64,000 bases of DNA from Pseudomonas sichuanensis (GTDB taxonomy: Bacteria > Pseudomonadota > Gammaproteobacteria > Pseudomonadales > Pseudomonadaceae): the NCBI RefSeq assembly GCF_003231305.1, contig NZ_QKVM01000027.1:1-64000 (forward strand). The letters are read 5' to 3'. The notes beneath the pieces were generated by a model that did not search any database, was not told the origin of the DNA, and saw only the letters and a program-made list of their open reading frames with translations. Position numbers and translations under genes: made by a program. Below, in pieces: positions 27,597-35,952 of this stretch; within the stretch, counting starts at the first letter, position 1, and the number at the start of each line of letters is the position of its first letter.

Positions 27597-28346
27597 ATGA
27601 CAGAGCAGCAGGTACAGCCGCGCACCCGGCGCAAGCCGCGCAGTCTCGCGCAGGAACTGGTCACGGTGCTGACCGAGCGCATTCGCAGCGGCCAGCTCAA
27701 GCCCGGCGACAAGCTTCCCACCGAATCGCAGATCATGGCCGAGGAAGGCGTCAGCCGTACCGTGGTGCGTGAAGCCATATCGCGGCTGCAGGCCGCCGGC
27801 CAGGTCGAGACCCGCCACGGCATCGGCACGTTCGTACTGGACGCACCGACCGCCGCCGGTTTCCGTATAGACCCGGCCACCGTTGTCACCCTGCGCGAAG
27901 TGCTGGCGGTGCTGGAATTGCGTATTGCCCTGGAAGTCGAGTCGGCCGGGCTTGCCGCGCAGCGACGCAGCGACGAGCAGCTGGCCGGCATGCGCGCTGC
28001 GCTCGACGAGCTCAACGAAGGGGCGGCCCACGCCTCGGACGCGGTCTCGGCGGACTTCCAGTTCCACCTGCGCATCGCCCAGGCCAGCGGCAATCACTAC
28101 TTCGCCGATATCATCAACCACCTGGGCACCAGCATCATTCCGCGCACCCGCCTCAATTCCGCGCGCCTGGCCCATGACGACCAGGCCCATTACATGGGCC
28201 GGCTGATGCACGAGCACGAAGCCATCTACGAGGCCATTGCCCGGCACGACAGCGAAGGCGCGAAAATGGCCATGCGCCTGCACCTGAGCAACAGTCGCGA
28301 GCGCTTGCGCCAGGCCCATGAGCAGGCCGAGGCGCAGGGGGTCTGA
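27597..28346 (+). CDS. FadR-subfamily GntR transcriptional regulator
   Basis: A 249-residue regulator with an N-terminal GntR winged helix (LVTVLTERIRSGQLKPGDKLPTES, then VSRTVVREAISRLQAAG) and a C-terminal FCD ligand domain with metal-binding histidines near DFQFHLRIAQASGNHYF and MHEHEAIYEAIARHD. It resembles regulators of sugar-acid catabolism, but no such pathway genes are in the window. The sequence TGTGATCGTACAA about 60 bp upstream may be an autoregulatory site. A hairpin follows the stop codon. Confidence 0.85.
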   Translation: MTEQQVQPRTRRKPRSLAQELVTVLTERIRSGQLKPGDKLPTESQIMAEEGVSRTVVREAISRLQAAGQVETRHGIGTFVLDAPTAAGFRIDPATVVTLREVLAVLELRIALEVESAGLAAQRRSDEQLAGMRAALDELNEGAAHASDAVSADFQFHLRIAQASGNHYFADIINHLGTSIIPRTRLNSARLAHDDQAHYMGRLMHEHEAIYEAIARHDSEGAKMAMRLHLSNSRERLRQAHEQAEAQGV

Positions 28347-28356
28347 TACCTCTGCC

Positions 28357-28386
28357 GACTGTACCGGCTAGTTTGCCGGTACAGTC
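28357..28386 (+). terminator. Perfect 12-bp hairpin after the GntR gene
   Basis: GACTGTACCGGC and GCCGGTACAGTC are perfect inverted repeats around a six-base loop, ten bases after the gntR stop. No strong T-tract follows, so it may be an attenuating structure or an operator rather than an efficient terminator. Confidence 0.5.
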
Positions 28387-28388
28387 GA

Positions 28389-28410
28389 ATTGTTCCACTC
28401 GTAGAACGAT
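28389..28410. promoter_or_regulatory. Possible operator upstream of the pirin gene
   Basis: ATTGTTC-N8-GAACGAT, an imperfect dyad (six of seven positions matching), lies between the GntR hairpin and the pirin start at 28487. Confidence 0.35.
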
Positions 28411-28486
28411 GCATGCCAATTTGGCTGTCTAGCGGACCATTAACCTCATCTGTAAGGTGGTGTTCATCCACGAGAGGAGGTTTCTC

Positions 28487-29374
28487 ATGAAAAAGATCCA
28501 GGGTATCCACCGCAGCCCCCACGCCCACTGGGTGGGTGACGGTTTCCCGGTACGCAGCCTGTTCACCTACGACCATCTGGCCCGGCATATCAGCCCGTTC
28601 CTGTTGCTGGACTACGCCGGCCCCCACGATTTCGCCCCCACCAGTGCCCGCCGCGGCGTCGGCCAGCACCCGCACCGTGGTTTCGAGACGGTGACCATCG
28701 TCTATCAGGGCGAGCTGGAGCACCGCGACTCCACCGGCGCCGGTGGCCTGATCGGCCCGGGTGACGTGCAGTGGATGACCGCCGCGGGCGGCATCATTCA
28801 CGAGGAGTTCCACTCGCCGGCTTTTGCCGAGCGTGGCGGCACCCTGGAGATGGTGCAGTTGTGGGTCAACCTGCCGGCCAAGGACAAGCGCGCCGCCGCC
28901 GGCTACCAGACCCTGCTGGCCAGCGACATCCCGGTGGTGACGCTGGAGGGCGAGGCGGGCAGCCTGCGGGTGATCGCCGGGCGCTACCTCGAGCACCAGG
29001 GCCCGGCCCGCACCTTCACCGACATGGATGTCTGGGACCTGCGCCTGAAGGCCGGCGCCAGCTTGCAGTTGCCGGTTGCCAGCGGGCGCAACGCGGCGCT
29101 GGTAGTGCTGCGCGGCACGCTGCGGGTCAACGGCGAGCGCGAAGCCGGCCCGGCCAGCCTGGTGCTGTTCGAGCGTGACGGCGAGGGACTGCGCATCGAC
29201 GCGCTGGAGGACGTCAGCGTGCTGCTGCTCAGCGGCGAGCCGATCGACGAGCCGATCGTGGGTTACGGCCCGTTCGTGATGAACAGCCAGGCGGAAATCG
29301 CAGAGTCGTTCGACGACTTCCAGGCCGGGCGCTTCGGCCAGATGGGCGGGGTCGAAACCGGTCCCGTCAGGTAA
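28487..29374 (+). CDS. Pirin family protein
   Basis: A 295-residue bicupin of the pirin family. The N-terminal cupin has the iron-ligand region GVGQHPHRGFETVTIVYQGELEHRDS and GGIIHEEFHSP, and the C-terminal half is a degenerate cupin ending FGPFVMNS-like (here YGPFVMNSQAEI). Bacterial pirins have been linked to quercetin dioxygenase activity or to redox-linked regulation; the role here is not readable. GAGAGGAGG six bases before the ATG at 28487 is an unusually strong ribosome-binding site. It stands alone, with a REP pair and a terminator behind it. Confidence 0.9.
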   Translation: MKKIQGIHRSPHAHWVGDGFPVRSLFTYDHLARHISPFLLLDYAGPHDFAPTSARRGVGQHPHRGFETVTIVYQGELEHRDSTGAGGLIGPGDVQWMTAAGGIIHEEFHSPAFAERGGTLEMVQLWVNLPAKDKRAAAGYQTLLASDIPVVTLEGEAGSLRVIAGRYLEHQGPARTFTDMDVWDLRLKAGASLQLPVASGRNAALVVLRGTLRVNGEREAGPASLVLFERDGEGLRIDALEDVSVLLLSGEPIDEPIVGYGPFVMNSQAEIAESFDDFQAGRFGQMGGVETGPVR

Positions 29375-29390
29375 CGTTTCATCGTCGGTA

Positions 29391-29494
29391 ATGGGGCTGC
29401 TTTGCAGCCCTTCGCGGGTAAACCCGCTCCCACAGGAATAGGCGAAATCCTGTGGGAGCGGGTTTACCCGCGAAGGGCCGCAAAGCGGCCCCAA
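29391..29494. repeat. REP pair with outer palindromic arms
   Basis: TTCGCGGGTAAACCCGCTCC plus CACAGG faces its inverse copy, and the outer GGGCTGCTTTGCAGCCC / GGGCCGCAAAGCGGCCCC sequences extend the symmetry. It lies directly after the pirin stop. Confidence 0.8.
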
Positions 29495-29516
29495 TTAGCT
29501 TGACTGACCGGCATCA

Positions 29517-29549
29517 GGGTCCACGCTCACCGAGCGTGGGCCCTTTTTT
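29517..29549 (+). terminator. Rho-independent terminator
   Basis: The stem GGGTCCACGCTC-ACC-GAGCGTGGGCCC is followed by TTTTTT. It lies between the pirin gene and the oppositely oriented DoxX gene; the T-tract direction ends plus-strand transcription. Confidence 0.85.
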
Positions 29550-29555
29550 GTGGGT

Positions 29556-30044
29556 TCAGGCCCGACGCCACAGCCAGTGGTCCAGGCTCAGGCGCCCCGA
29601 ACCTTTGAGCAGCAACGGCAGCAGCGCCACCAGGTAGATCAGCGGCAGCTTGAAGTTGCCATGCCCCTGGTCGCTGATCGCATAGCCCTGGGCCAGCTCC
29701 GCAAGGCTTGACCACTCGGCCGGCCAATGCACGGCGGCAATTGCCACCAGCGTCACCAGCGCCAGTACCGCGCTGGCCAGCCGCGTGCCCAGGCCCAACA
29801 GCAGAAGCAGCGGGCAGAGCAGCTCGGCCCACATCGACAACTGCCAGTTCAGGCCCGCCGGCAGCAGGTCGAAGGGGAACGGAAAGTTCCCTTGCAAGTC
29901 GGCGAACCAGTTGGCGCCGTTGAATTTCTCCAGCCCCGATTCGAAGAACTCCCAGGCCAGGAACAGCCGAAGCGGCAAGTCGGCGCCCCAGCTGCCGATG
30001 CGGTCGAGGGCGGTAAACGGGCGGGTCAGGGTGTGCGTCAACAT
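29556..30044 (-). CDS. DoxX family membrane protein
   Basis: A 162-residue inner-membrane protein with four hydrophobic segments. It has the DoxX signature near its N-terminus (LPLRLFLAWEFFESGLEKFNG) and ends in LPLIYLVALLPLLLKGSGRLSLDHWL. Such proteins are linked to redox or sulfur stress functions or act as partners of other small membrane proteins. AAGGAG seven bases upstream supports the ATG at 30044. It follows the haem-type membrane gene (30062-30673) after 17 bases, so the two are probably co-transcribed. Confidence 0.82.
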   Translation of the reverse strand: MLTHTLTRPFTALDRIGSWGADLPLRLFLAWEFFESGLEKFNGANWFADLQGNFPFPFDLLPAGLNWQLSMWAELLCPLLLLLGLGTRLASAVLALVTLVAIAAVHWPAEWSSLAELAQGYAISDQGHGNFKLPLIYLVALLPLLLKGSGRLSLDHWLWRRA

Positions 30045-30061
30045 GGCAGGACTCCTTGGGA

Positions 30062-30673
30062 TCAGTGGGACGTGGCCAGGCGGCGCAGTGGCAGGGCTGC
30101 CTTGGCGATGAGCTTGAGGGTGATGGCGGCGAACATCAGGGCGAATGCCAGCGGGTACCCGCCACCCAGGGGAATGCGTTTGTAGAAGGACAGGCAGAAC
30201 ACCGCCGCCAGCACCCAGGCCCCCGTGCTGTGCAGGCCCTTCCACAGGCGCGGGCCGAGCAGGCGAGCGGGGGTTTTGAACGAGGTGACGCACAGCAGCA
30301 GGATGAACAGGTAACCCAGCGAGCCCGGCAGGTTGGCCAGTGCCGTGCGCCCGGCCCAGAACAGTTCGGGGAAGCGTTGGGCATAGAGGTAGATGAGCGC
30401 CCCGTGCACCGTGTGTGAAAACGCGAAGGCCAGCCCCAGGTAGCGCCTTTCACGCATCAGCTGGCGGCTTGCCGCGCCGGGCAGCAGGGTGACCAGTGAC
30501 GAGGCGAGGAAGGCCAGCAGGAACAGCGCGAACGAGCTGCGTGCGGTGGCGCGGATGGCACTGCGCAGGCCTTCGGCGCCCGCCGGGTAAGCGGCGAGCA
30601 CGGCGGCGGTCATCAGCAGGGTCAGGGCGGCGAGGGCGGCAAACAGCTTCCAGCCGGAGGGCAAGGCTTTCAT
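30062..30673 (-). CDS. Ferric-reductase-like transmembrane protein
   Basis: A 203-residue protein with about six hydrophobic segments. Histidines placed as in the ferric-reductase-like/MsrQ haem-binding domain are visible in AFAFSHTVHGALIYLYAQ and LWKGLHSTGAWVLAAVFCLSFYKR. A haem-binding electron-transfer role is inferred from this pattern. There is no flavin or NAD domain, so an electron partner would be separate. It is the upstream gene of a two-gene set with the DoxX protein. Confidence 0.68.
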   Translation of the reverse strand: MKALPSGWKLFAALAALTLLMTAAVLAAYPAGAEGLRSAIRATARSSFALFLLAFLASSLVTLLPGAASRQLMRERRYLGLAFAFSHTVHGALIYLYAQRFPELFWAGRTALANLPGSLGYLFILLLCVTSFKTPARLLGPRLWKGLHSTGAWVLAAVFCLSFYKRIPLGGGYPLAFALMFAAITLKLIAKAALPLRRLATSH

Positions 30674-30813
30674 CGATGGGTTTCCCGGAGTGTGCGATGA
30701 CGGCGGGGTGCCGTCGCGCTGTCGTGGCCGGGAGTGTGTGCGGGTGGGGTATCTGCAGTGTGTCGGCGGGGTGGGGGTTGTGTATCGGTTTGTAGATCAG
30801 CTTTGCCTTGGCG

Positions 30814-30905
30814 GCCTCATCGCCGGCAAGCCGGCTCCCACACCGACCGCATCAGCCCGCGCCATGCGCTAAGCCTGTGGGAGCTGGCTTGCCAGCGATG
30901 AGGCC
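30814..30905. repeat. REP pair between the ferric-reductase-like and kinase genes
   Basis: GGCCTCATCGCCGGCAAGCC-GGCTCCCACA faces TGTGGGAGCTGGCTTGCCAGCGATGAGGCC. The arms are of two related subtypes. They lie just downstream of the histidine kinase stop. Confidence 0.8.
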
Positions 30906-30917
30906 AGCACAGGCAGT

Positions 30918-32200
30918 TCAGCGCAGCTCGATCTGTGCGCACAGCCCGCCTTCTGCGCGGTTGCGCAAGGTAAGGCTGCCGCCCATGGCCTGGGTCAGTT
31001 GATGGGCGATGGCCAGGCCCAGCCCGGTGCCGCCGGTACTGCGATTGCGCGACCCCTCGACCCGGTAGAACGGCTTGAGCACTTCATCGAGCTCCGCCTC
31101 AGGGATGCCCGGGCCGTCGTCGAGTACACGGATCAGCGTCACGCCGCTCTCGTGGCCGACTTCAAGCTGGGCGGCACCGGCAAACTTCAGGGCGTTGTCC
31201 ACCAGGTTGACCAGCACCCGGCGCAAGGCGTGGGGCCGTGCCTGCAGAGTGGCCTGGGTGCTGCCACGGCGCTCGACCCGGGCACCGCTGTCCTGGTAGT
31301 CGAACACCAGGCTGTCGAGGAAGGCATCCAGGTTGACCTTGCACGGTGCTTCGGTGCCGCTGTCCATGCTGCGGGCGTAGGCCACGCCTTCGCGCACCAG
31401 ATGCTCCATGGCATCGAGGTCGTGCCACAGCTTGTCCTTTTCCAGCCCGTCGTCCATCTGCTCGACCCGCAGTTTCATGCGGGTGATCGGCGTTTGCAGG
31501 TCGTGGGAGATCGCCGCGAGCAGTTGCATACGTTCCTTGAGGTAGGCCGCGATACGCGCCTGCAGGGCATTGAAGGCGACGGCGGCGTAGCGCACCTCGC
31601 GCGGGCCGCTTTCGTCCAGCTGCGGGCCGGGGTGGTTCGGGTCGAGGTTGTCCACCGCCTGCACCAGGCGGGTCAGCGGGCCGATGGCCAGGCGTACGGC
31701 CAGCCAGGTGCAGAGCAGCAGCACCAGCAGCTGGATCAGCAGCACCACCGGCAGCCAGGTGGCCACCGGCACCGACGCCGGGGTTACGTCGATGGTCAAT
31801 GGCGCGCCGTCGGCCAGGCGCAGGTGGGCCTGGAAGTGCGCGTTGGGGCCGGGGATTTCCAGGAAGGTCAACTGGTAGCGATCACCGATGGCCTTGACGA
31901 TCGACTCGGCGGCCATGGGCGCTTCGGCGCTGGGCATGGCCTCGCCGGGCAGCCCGCTGTCGAGGCGGTAGCGGTAGGTGCGCCGCTCCAGACGCGGCAG
32001 CCAGGCCGGGCGCTCGGCGGCAGGCAGGCGGTCGAGGATGGCCACCGACGTGGACACGTCCAGCTCCAGGTTGCTGAGCATCATCGAGCGGCTGCTGACG
32101 TAGCGTTCATACGCCTGCAGGCTGAACGACAGGCCGTAGGCCAGCACCAGCCCGGTGAAGAAGATCAGCGCCAGGCGCGAGGCGAGGGTGCGTGGCCATT

Positions 32201-32204
<4 letters not shown>
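30918..32204 (-). CDS. Two-component sensor histidine kinase
   Basis: A 428-residue membrane kinase. It has an N-terminal transmembrane helix (LIFFTGLVLAYGLSFSL), a periplasmic sensor domain to about residue 150, a second helix (LPVVLLIQLLVLLLCTWLAV), a HAMP segment, and a HisKA helix AAISHDLQTPITRMKL with the phosphoacceptor near His234. The ATPase domain follows, with N-box LVNLVDNALKFAG, DDGPGIPEAEL and GTGLGLAIA. The sensed signal is unknown. Its start overlaps the end of the response-regulator gene by four bases. Confidence 0.93.
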
Positions 32205-32941
<737 letters not shown>

Positions 32942-33159
32942 CGGGGGTGTCCTTGTCTTGGGTGTGGGCGCAGTGTACAGAGCGCGTTCGGCCTTGCCTG
33001 CGGTGGTTTGTATTGCAGTGTATCTGGCGCGGCTGCAGATACAGGCGCAGGCACTTCGGCGCCTGGGCGGACACAAGCGCGATACCTGGCGGCGCTGAAA
33101 TGGCTCTCGACCGGGGAGCAACGCCTCCCCACCCAAGAAGCCGTACCAGGAGAGATGCC

Positions 33160-33435
33160 ATGACCGTCAAGACTTTTACCAGCGCTGCCCTGTTCGCCAT
33201 CCTTGGCCTGGGCGCCATCACCGCCCAGGCCAGCAGCACCTCGATGAACGACAGCAGCGTGATGCAGTATCGCTACGGGGAGCATCTGGACATCAAGAAA
33301 GTCCTGTCGGTAAAAGACGACCAGCGCACTGGCTGTGGCCTGGTCAACACCCGCATGGACTACCTCGACTCCCACGGCAAGCCGCAAAGCGTCGAGTACC
33401 GTACTTACGCCACCAGTAGCTGCCATGACAACTGA
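33160..33435 (+). CDS. DUF2790 small secreted protein
   Basis: A 91-residue protein with a signal peptide (FTSAALFAILGLGAITAQASS) and a mature domain MQYRYGEHLDIKKVLSVKDD...CGLVNTRMDYLDSHGKPQSVEYRTYATSSCHDN, which is the DUF2790 pattern seen in many Pseudomonas proteins. Two cysteines could form a disulfide. AGGAGA before the ATG at 33160 supports the start. Its last 11 bases overlap the thioredoxin-like gene. The function is unknown; the divergent two-component system may control it. Confidence 0.8.
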   Translation: MTVKTFTSAALFAILGLGAITAQASSTSMNDSSVMQYRYGEHLDIKKVLSVKDDQRTGCGLVNTRMDYLDSHGKPQSVEYRTYATSSCHDN

Positions 33436-33979
33436 TCCGCGCGGCAAAGGGACCGAACGTCGCCTGCTCAAGGCCGGCGGCGTGGCCCTGGCCCTTGTCG
33501 GGCTTGGGCTGGCCGGCCACCTGCTGGCAGGCGACAACTACGGCCCGATGCCGTCGCTGGCCGGCGCCGAGCTGTGGCTGAACTCACCGCCGCTGGAGGG
33601 GCAGCAGCTCAAGGGCAAGGTGGTGCTGGTGGATTTCTGGACCTACGACTGCATCAACTGCCGGCGCAGCCTGCCCCACGTCAACGACTGGGCGCGGCGC
33701 TATGCCGACCAGGGGCTGGTGGTGGTCGGGGTGCACACGCCGGAGTACGACTACGAGCACGATGTCGCCAGCCTGCGTGAGCAGGTCAACCGGTTGGGTA
33801 TCGGCTATCCGGTGGCGGTGGACAACGGCTATCGGATCTGGAATGCCTGGGGTAACCAGTTCTGGCCAGCGCACTACTTTGTCGATCGCAAAGGGCAGGT
33901 GCGCCATGTGCATTTCGGCGAAGGCGACTACGACGGGCAGGAGCGGGTCATCAGGCAACTGCTCGATGAGCGGGGCTAG
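33425..33979 (+). CDS. Membrane-anchored thioredoxin-like (DipZ C-terminal-type) protein
   Basis: A 184-residue protein with an N-terminal hydrophobic anchor (VALALVGLGLAGHLLAG) and a redoxin domain. The redox motif is Cys-Ile-Asn-Cys in VDFWTYDCINCRRSLP, followed by WARRYADQGLVVVGVHTPEY and the cis-Pro region QFWPAHYFVDRKG. This composition is typical of the thioredoxin part of DipZ-like proteins. It probably faces the periplasm and reduces or oxidises disulfides. It starts within the 3' end of the DUF2790 gene (11-base overlap), implying co-translation. Confidence 0.82.
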   Translation: MTTDPRGKGTERRLLKAGGVALALVGLGLAGHLLAGDNYGPMPSLAGAELWLNSPPLEGQQLKGKVVLVDFWTYDCINCRRSLPHVNDWARRYADQGLVVVGVHTPEYDYEHDVASLREQVNRLGIGYPVAVDNGYRIWNAWGNQFWPAHYFVDRKGQVRHVHFGEGDYDGQERVIRQLLDERG

Positions 33980-33983
33980 CGGG

Positions 33984-34949
33984 TTACTCGCCCAAACGCT
34001 GTTCGCGTGACGGCGGGTAGCCAAAGTACGCCGCATAGCACTTGCTGAAGTGCGACACCGAGACAAACCCGCAAGCCACCGCCACTTCCATCACCGAAAG
34101 GTCGGAATATTGCAGCAAGCGCCGGCTCTTGGTGATGCGCAGCTCCATGTAGTAGCGCCGTGGCGAGGTGCCGAGCTGGGCCTGGAACAGCCGGTCGATC
34201 TGCCGCCGCGAGCGCCCGGAGTAGGCGGCGAGCTGGTCGAGGCTGAGGGTTTCCTCGAGGTTGTTTTCCATCAGCTCGACGATGGTGCGCAGGTGCAGGC
34301 TCATGGACTTTTTCGCCCCAGGGCCGACCTGGCGATAGCGCGCCCCGGAAAACGACAGGATCTCTTCCACACCCTCGGCCAGGGCATCGCCGTACAGTCG
34401 GCGGACCAGGCCGAGCATCAGCTCCATGGCGCCGTTGGGGCTGGCGGCGCTGAGGCGGTCACGGTCGAGGGTGAAGCTGGCTGGGGTGATGCGGGTTTGC
34501 GGGCTGCATTCGCTGAGGCTGGCGCGCTGCTCGGGGTGGACACTGCAACCGTAGTCGTCGAGCACCCCGGCGCGGCCGAGGAACCAGGCACCGTTCCATA
34601 GCCCGCCCAGGGTCATGCCGTGGGCGGCGCAGTCGCCGAGCAGGCGGTCCAGGGTCGGGTATTTGAGCGGGGTACGCAGGCCGCCGCAGATCACCAGCAG
34701 GTCGAGGTCGTGCAGGTCGGTCGGTTCCAGCGGGCTGGCCACCAGCTCCAGGCCCAGGTCGCTGAGCACCCGGTCACCGCCGCCCAGCGACAGGGGGGTA
34801 AAGGCAAAACTGTCGGCCCGCAGCAGGTTGGCGGTGACCAGCACATCCATGGCCACGGTGAAGCTGGCCATGGAGAAATGTTCGAGCAGGACAAAGTCGA
34901 CCCGGTAAGGCCGCTGGGCGCTGCCGTCGCTGGTCTTGAGCCGCAGCAT
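33984..34949 (-). CDS. GlxA-type AraC family regulator
   Basis: A 321-residue regulator with an N-terminal DJ-1/PfpI-like domain (YRVDFVLLEHFSMASFTVAMDVL and LLVICGG) and a C-terminal AraC DNA-binding domain (EETLSLDQLAAYSGRSRRQIDRLFQ, then VMEVAVACGFVSVSHFSKCYAAYFG). Relatives regulate arginine, carnitine and glycine-betaine catabolism. The start is uncertain: the frame stays open to 35105, but the low-complexity upstream part looks non-coding and the ATG at 34949 fits the domain. It is convergent with the thioredoxin-like gene. Confidence 0.82.
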   Translation of the reverse strand: MLRLKTSDGSAQRPYRVDFVLLEHFSMASFTVAMDVLVTANLLRADSFAFTPLSLGGGDRVLSDLGLELVASPLEPTDLHDLDLLVICGGLRTPLKYPTLDRLLGDCAAHGMTLGGLWNGAWFLGRAGVLDDYGCSVHPEQRASLSECSPQTRITPASFTLDRDRLSAASPNGAMELMLGLVRRLYGDALAEGVEEILSFSGARYRQVGPGAKKSMSLHLRTIVELMENNLEETLSLDQLAAYSGRSRRQIDRLFQAQLGTSPRRYYMELRITKSRRLLQYSDLSVMEVAVACGFVSVSHFSKCYAAYFGYPPSREQRLGE

Positions 34950-35071
34950 GTTGCTGGTGCTGGTTTTCTTGCTGAACTGGCGTGGCGTGGGCACTGCGGA
35001 CTCCGTTTCCTGGCTGGCGGCAGTGAGTGTGCGGGGTGTGGCGGGTAAAGACAACGGGGGCAGCGGGTGCC

Positions 35072-35137
35072 TGTCGTGGAATGGAGTGTGGGCGGCCAGG
35101 TGCATGTCTTGGAATGGTGTTTGGGCAGCCAGGTGTA
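35072..35137. repeat. Tandem 33-bp direct repeat upstream of the GlxA-type regulator
   Basis: Two adjoining 33-bp units (35072-35104 and 35105-35137) share most bases, including TGGAATG and GCCAGGTG, with about five differences. They lie between the regulator and the RidA gene and could be binding sites for an AraC-type protein. Confidence 0.6.
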
Positions 35138-35163
35138 AGGCGGCAGGTTTGCATCGCCCTCAA

Positions 35164-35193
35164 GATCGAGCGCCGCGCGGGCGGCGCTCGATC
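35164..35193. repeat. Solo 30-bp palindrome, tip of the REP-armed element
   Basis: GATCGAGCGCCGC-GCGG-GCGGCGCTCGATC, followed by TCATAGGCGC and then GAACACC..CAGCC. The outside sequence matches the right flank of copy 2 at 58360 and, less exactly, that of copy 1. It seems to be the outermost arms joined without the REPs or the core. Confidence 0.7.
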
Positions 35194-35328
35194 TCATAGG
35201 CGCTGCAAATCTTCCGCCGAACACCCAGCAGCCTTCACTGCGCCATAGACAGCGTCTCGCTTCTGCTTGACCTCAACCAAACCTGAGGTCTGATACTCGC
35301 CCGCTCTTCCCCTCGATGGAGCGTGCCC

Positions 35329-35742
35329 ATGCCCCAACCAAGCGCTTTTACCCTGTCCAACCCCGAAGGCCTCTACGACCCCAGCGCCAACGCGTATTCC
35401 CATGTCGCCGAAGTCCGCGCCGGCAGTCGCCTGCTGTATGTGGCCGGGCAGGGCGGCGAGGGCCTGGATGGCGCGCTGTCGCCACAGTTCGACGCACAGG
35501 TGCGTCAGGCGCTGATCAACCTGAAGATCGCCCTGGCCTCCAAAGGTGCCAGCCTGCAGGACGTGTTCAAGCTCACCCTGCTGGTGGTGGACCACAGTGA
35601 AACCCGGCTGCAGCAGTGGGTGGCCGCAGCTGCCCGCGCCTGGGATGGCAACATGACCCCGACCTGCACCTTGATCCCGGTACCGCGGCTGGCGCTGGAC
35701 GGCATGCTGGTGGAAATCGATGCGGTGGCGGCGGTGATCTAG
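35329..35742 (+). CDS. RidA family protein
   Basis: A 137-residue protein of the YjgF/YER057c/UK114 (RidA) family. It has the family trimer fold with LLYVAGQGGEGLDGAL, VRQALINLKIALASKGASLQDVFKLTLLVVD, and the C-terminal TLIPVPRLALDGMLVEIDAVAA. The conserved arginine of true RidA enzymes, expected in the C-terminal third (pattern RxxVxVxxLP), is represented by PVPRLALDG, so deaminase activity on imines is possible but not certain. GGAG seven bases before the ATG at 35329 sets the start. Confidence 0.85.
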   Translation: MPQPSAFTLSNPEGLYDPSANAYSHVAEVRAGSRLLYVAGQGGEGLDGALSPQFDAQVRQALINLKIALASKGASLQDVFKLTLLVVDHSETRLQQWVAAAARAWDGNMTPTCTLIPVPRLALDGMLVEIDAVAAVI

Positions 35743-35758
35743 GAGCGTTGTGCGATCT

Positions 35759-35875
35759 CTGTAGGAGCGGCCTTGTGTCGCGATAGGGCTGCGCAGCAGC
35801 CCCGGCTATTGTGTGACATACACAGATCCTGGGGCCGCTTCGCGCCCCTTTCGCGGCACAAGGCCGCTCCTACAG
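35759..35875. repeat. REP pair after the RidA gene
   Basis: CTGTAGGAGCGGCCTTGTG and CGGCACAAGGCCGCTCCTACAG are the facing arms; inner GGGCTGCGCAGCAGCCC and GGGGCCGCTTCGCGCCCC form further short palindromes. Confidence 0.8.
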
Positions 35876-35952
35876 TGACCGTGCAAGGCCATCGATGCGC
35901 ACTTGCCAGCTTGGCGCTAGAATCGCGCTTCCTCACTGCCCGAGCGCCCTTG

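Noticed and set aside
27597..28346. Naming the FadR-type regulator GguR (galactarate/glucarate control)
   Set aside because: The protein is reminiscent of it, but no sugar-acid pathway gene is present and the motif could not be verified.
35072..35137. A possible CRISPR-like repeat
   Set aside because: Only two imperfect units, directly adjoining with no spacer, and no cas gene in the window.
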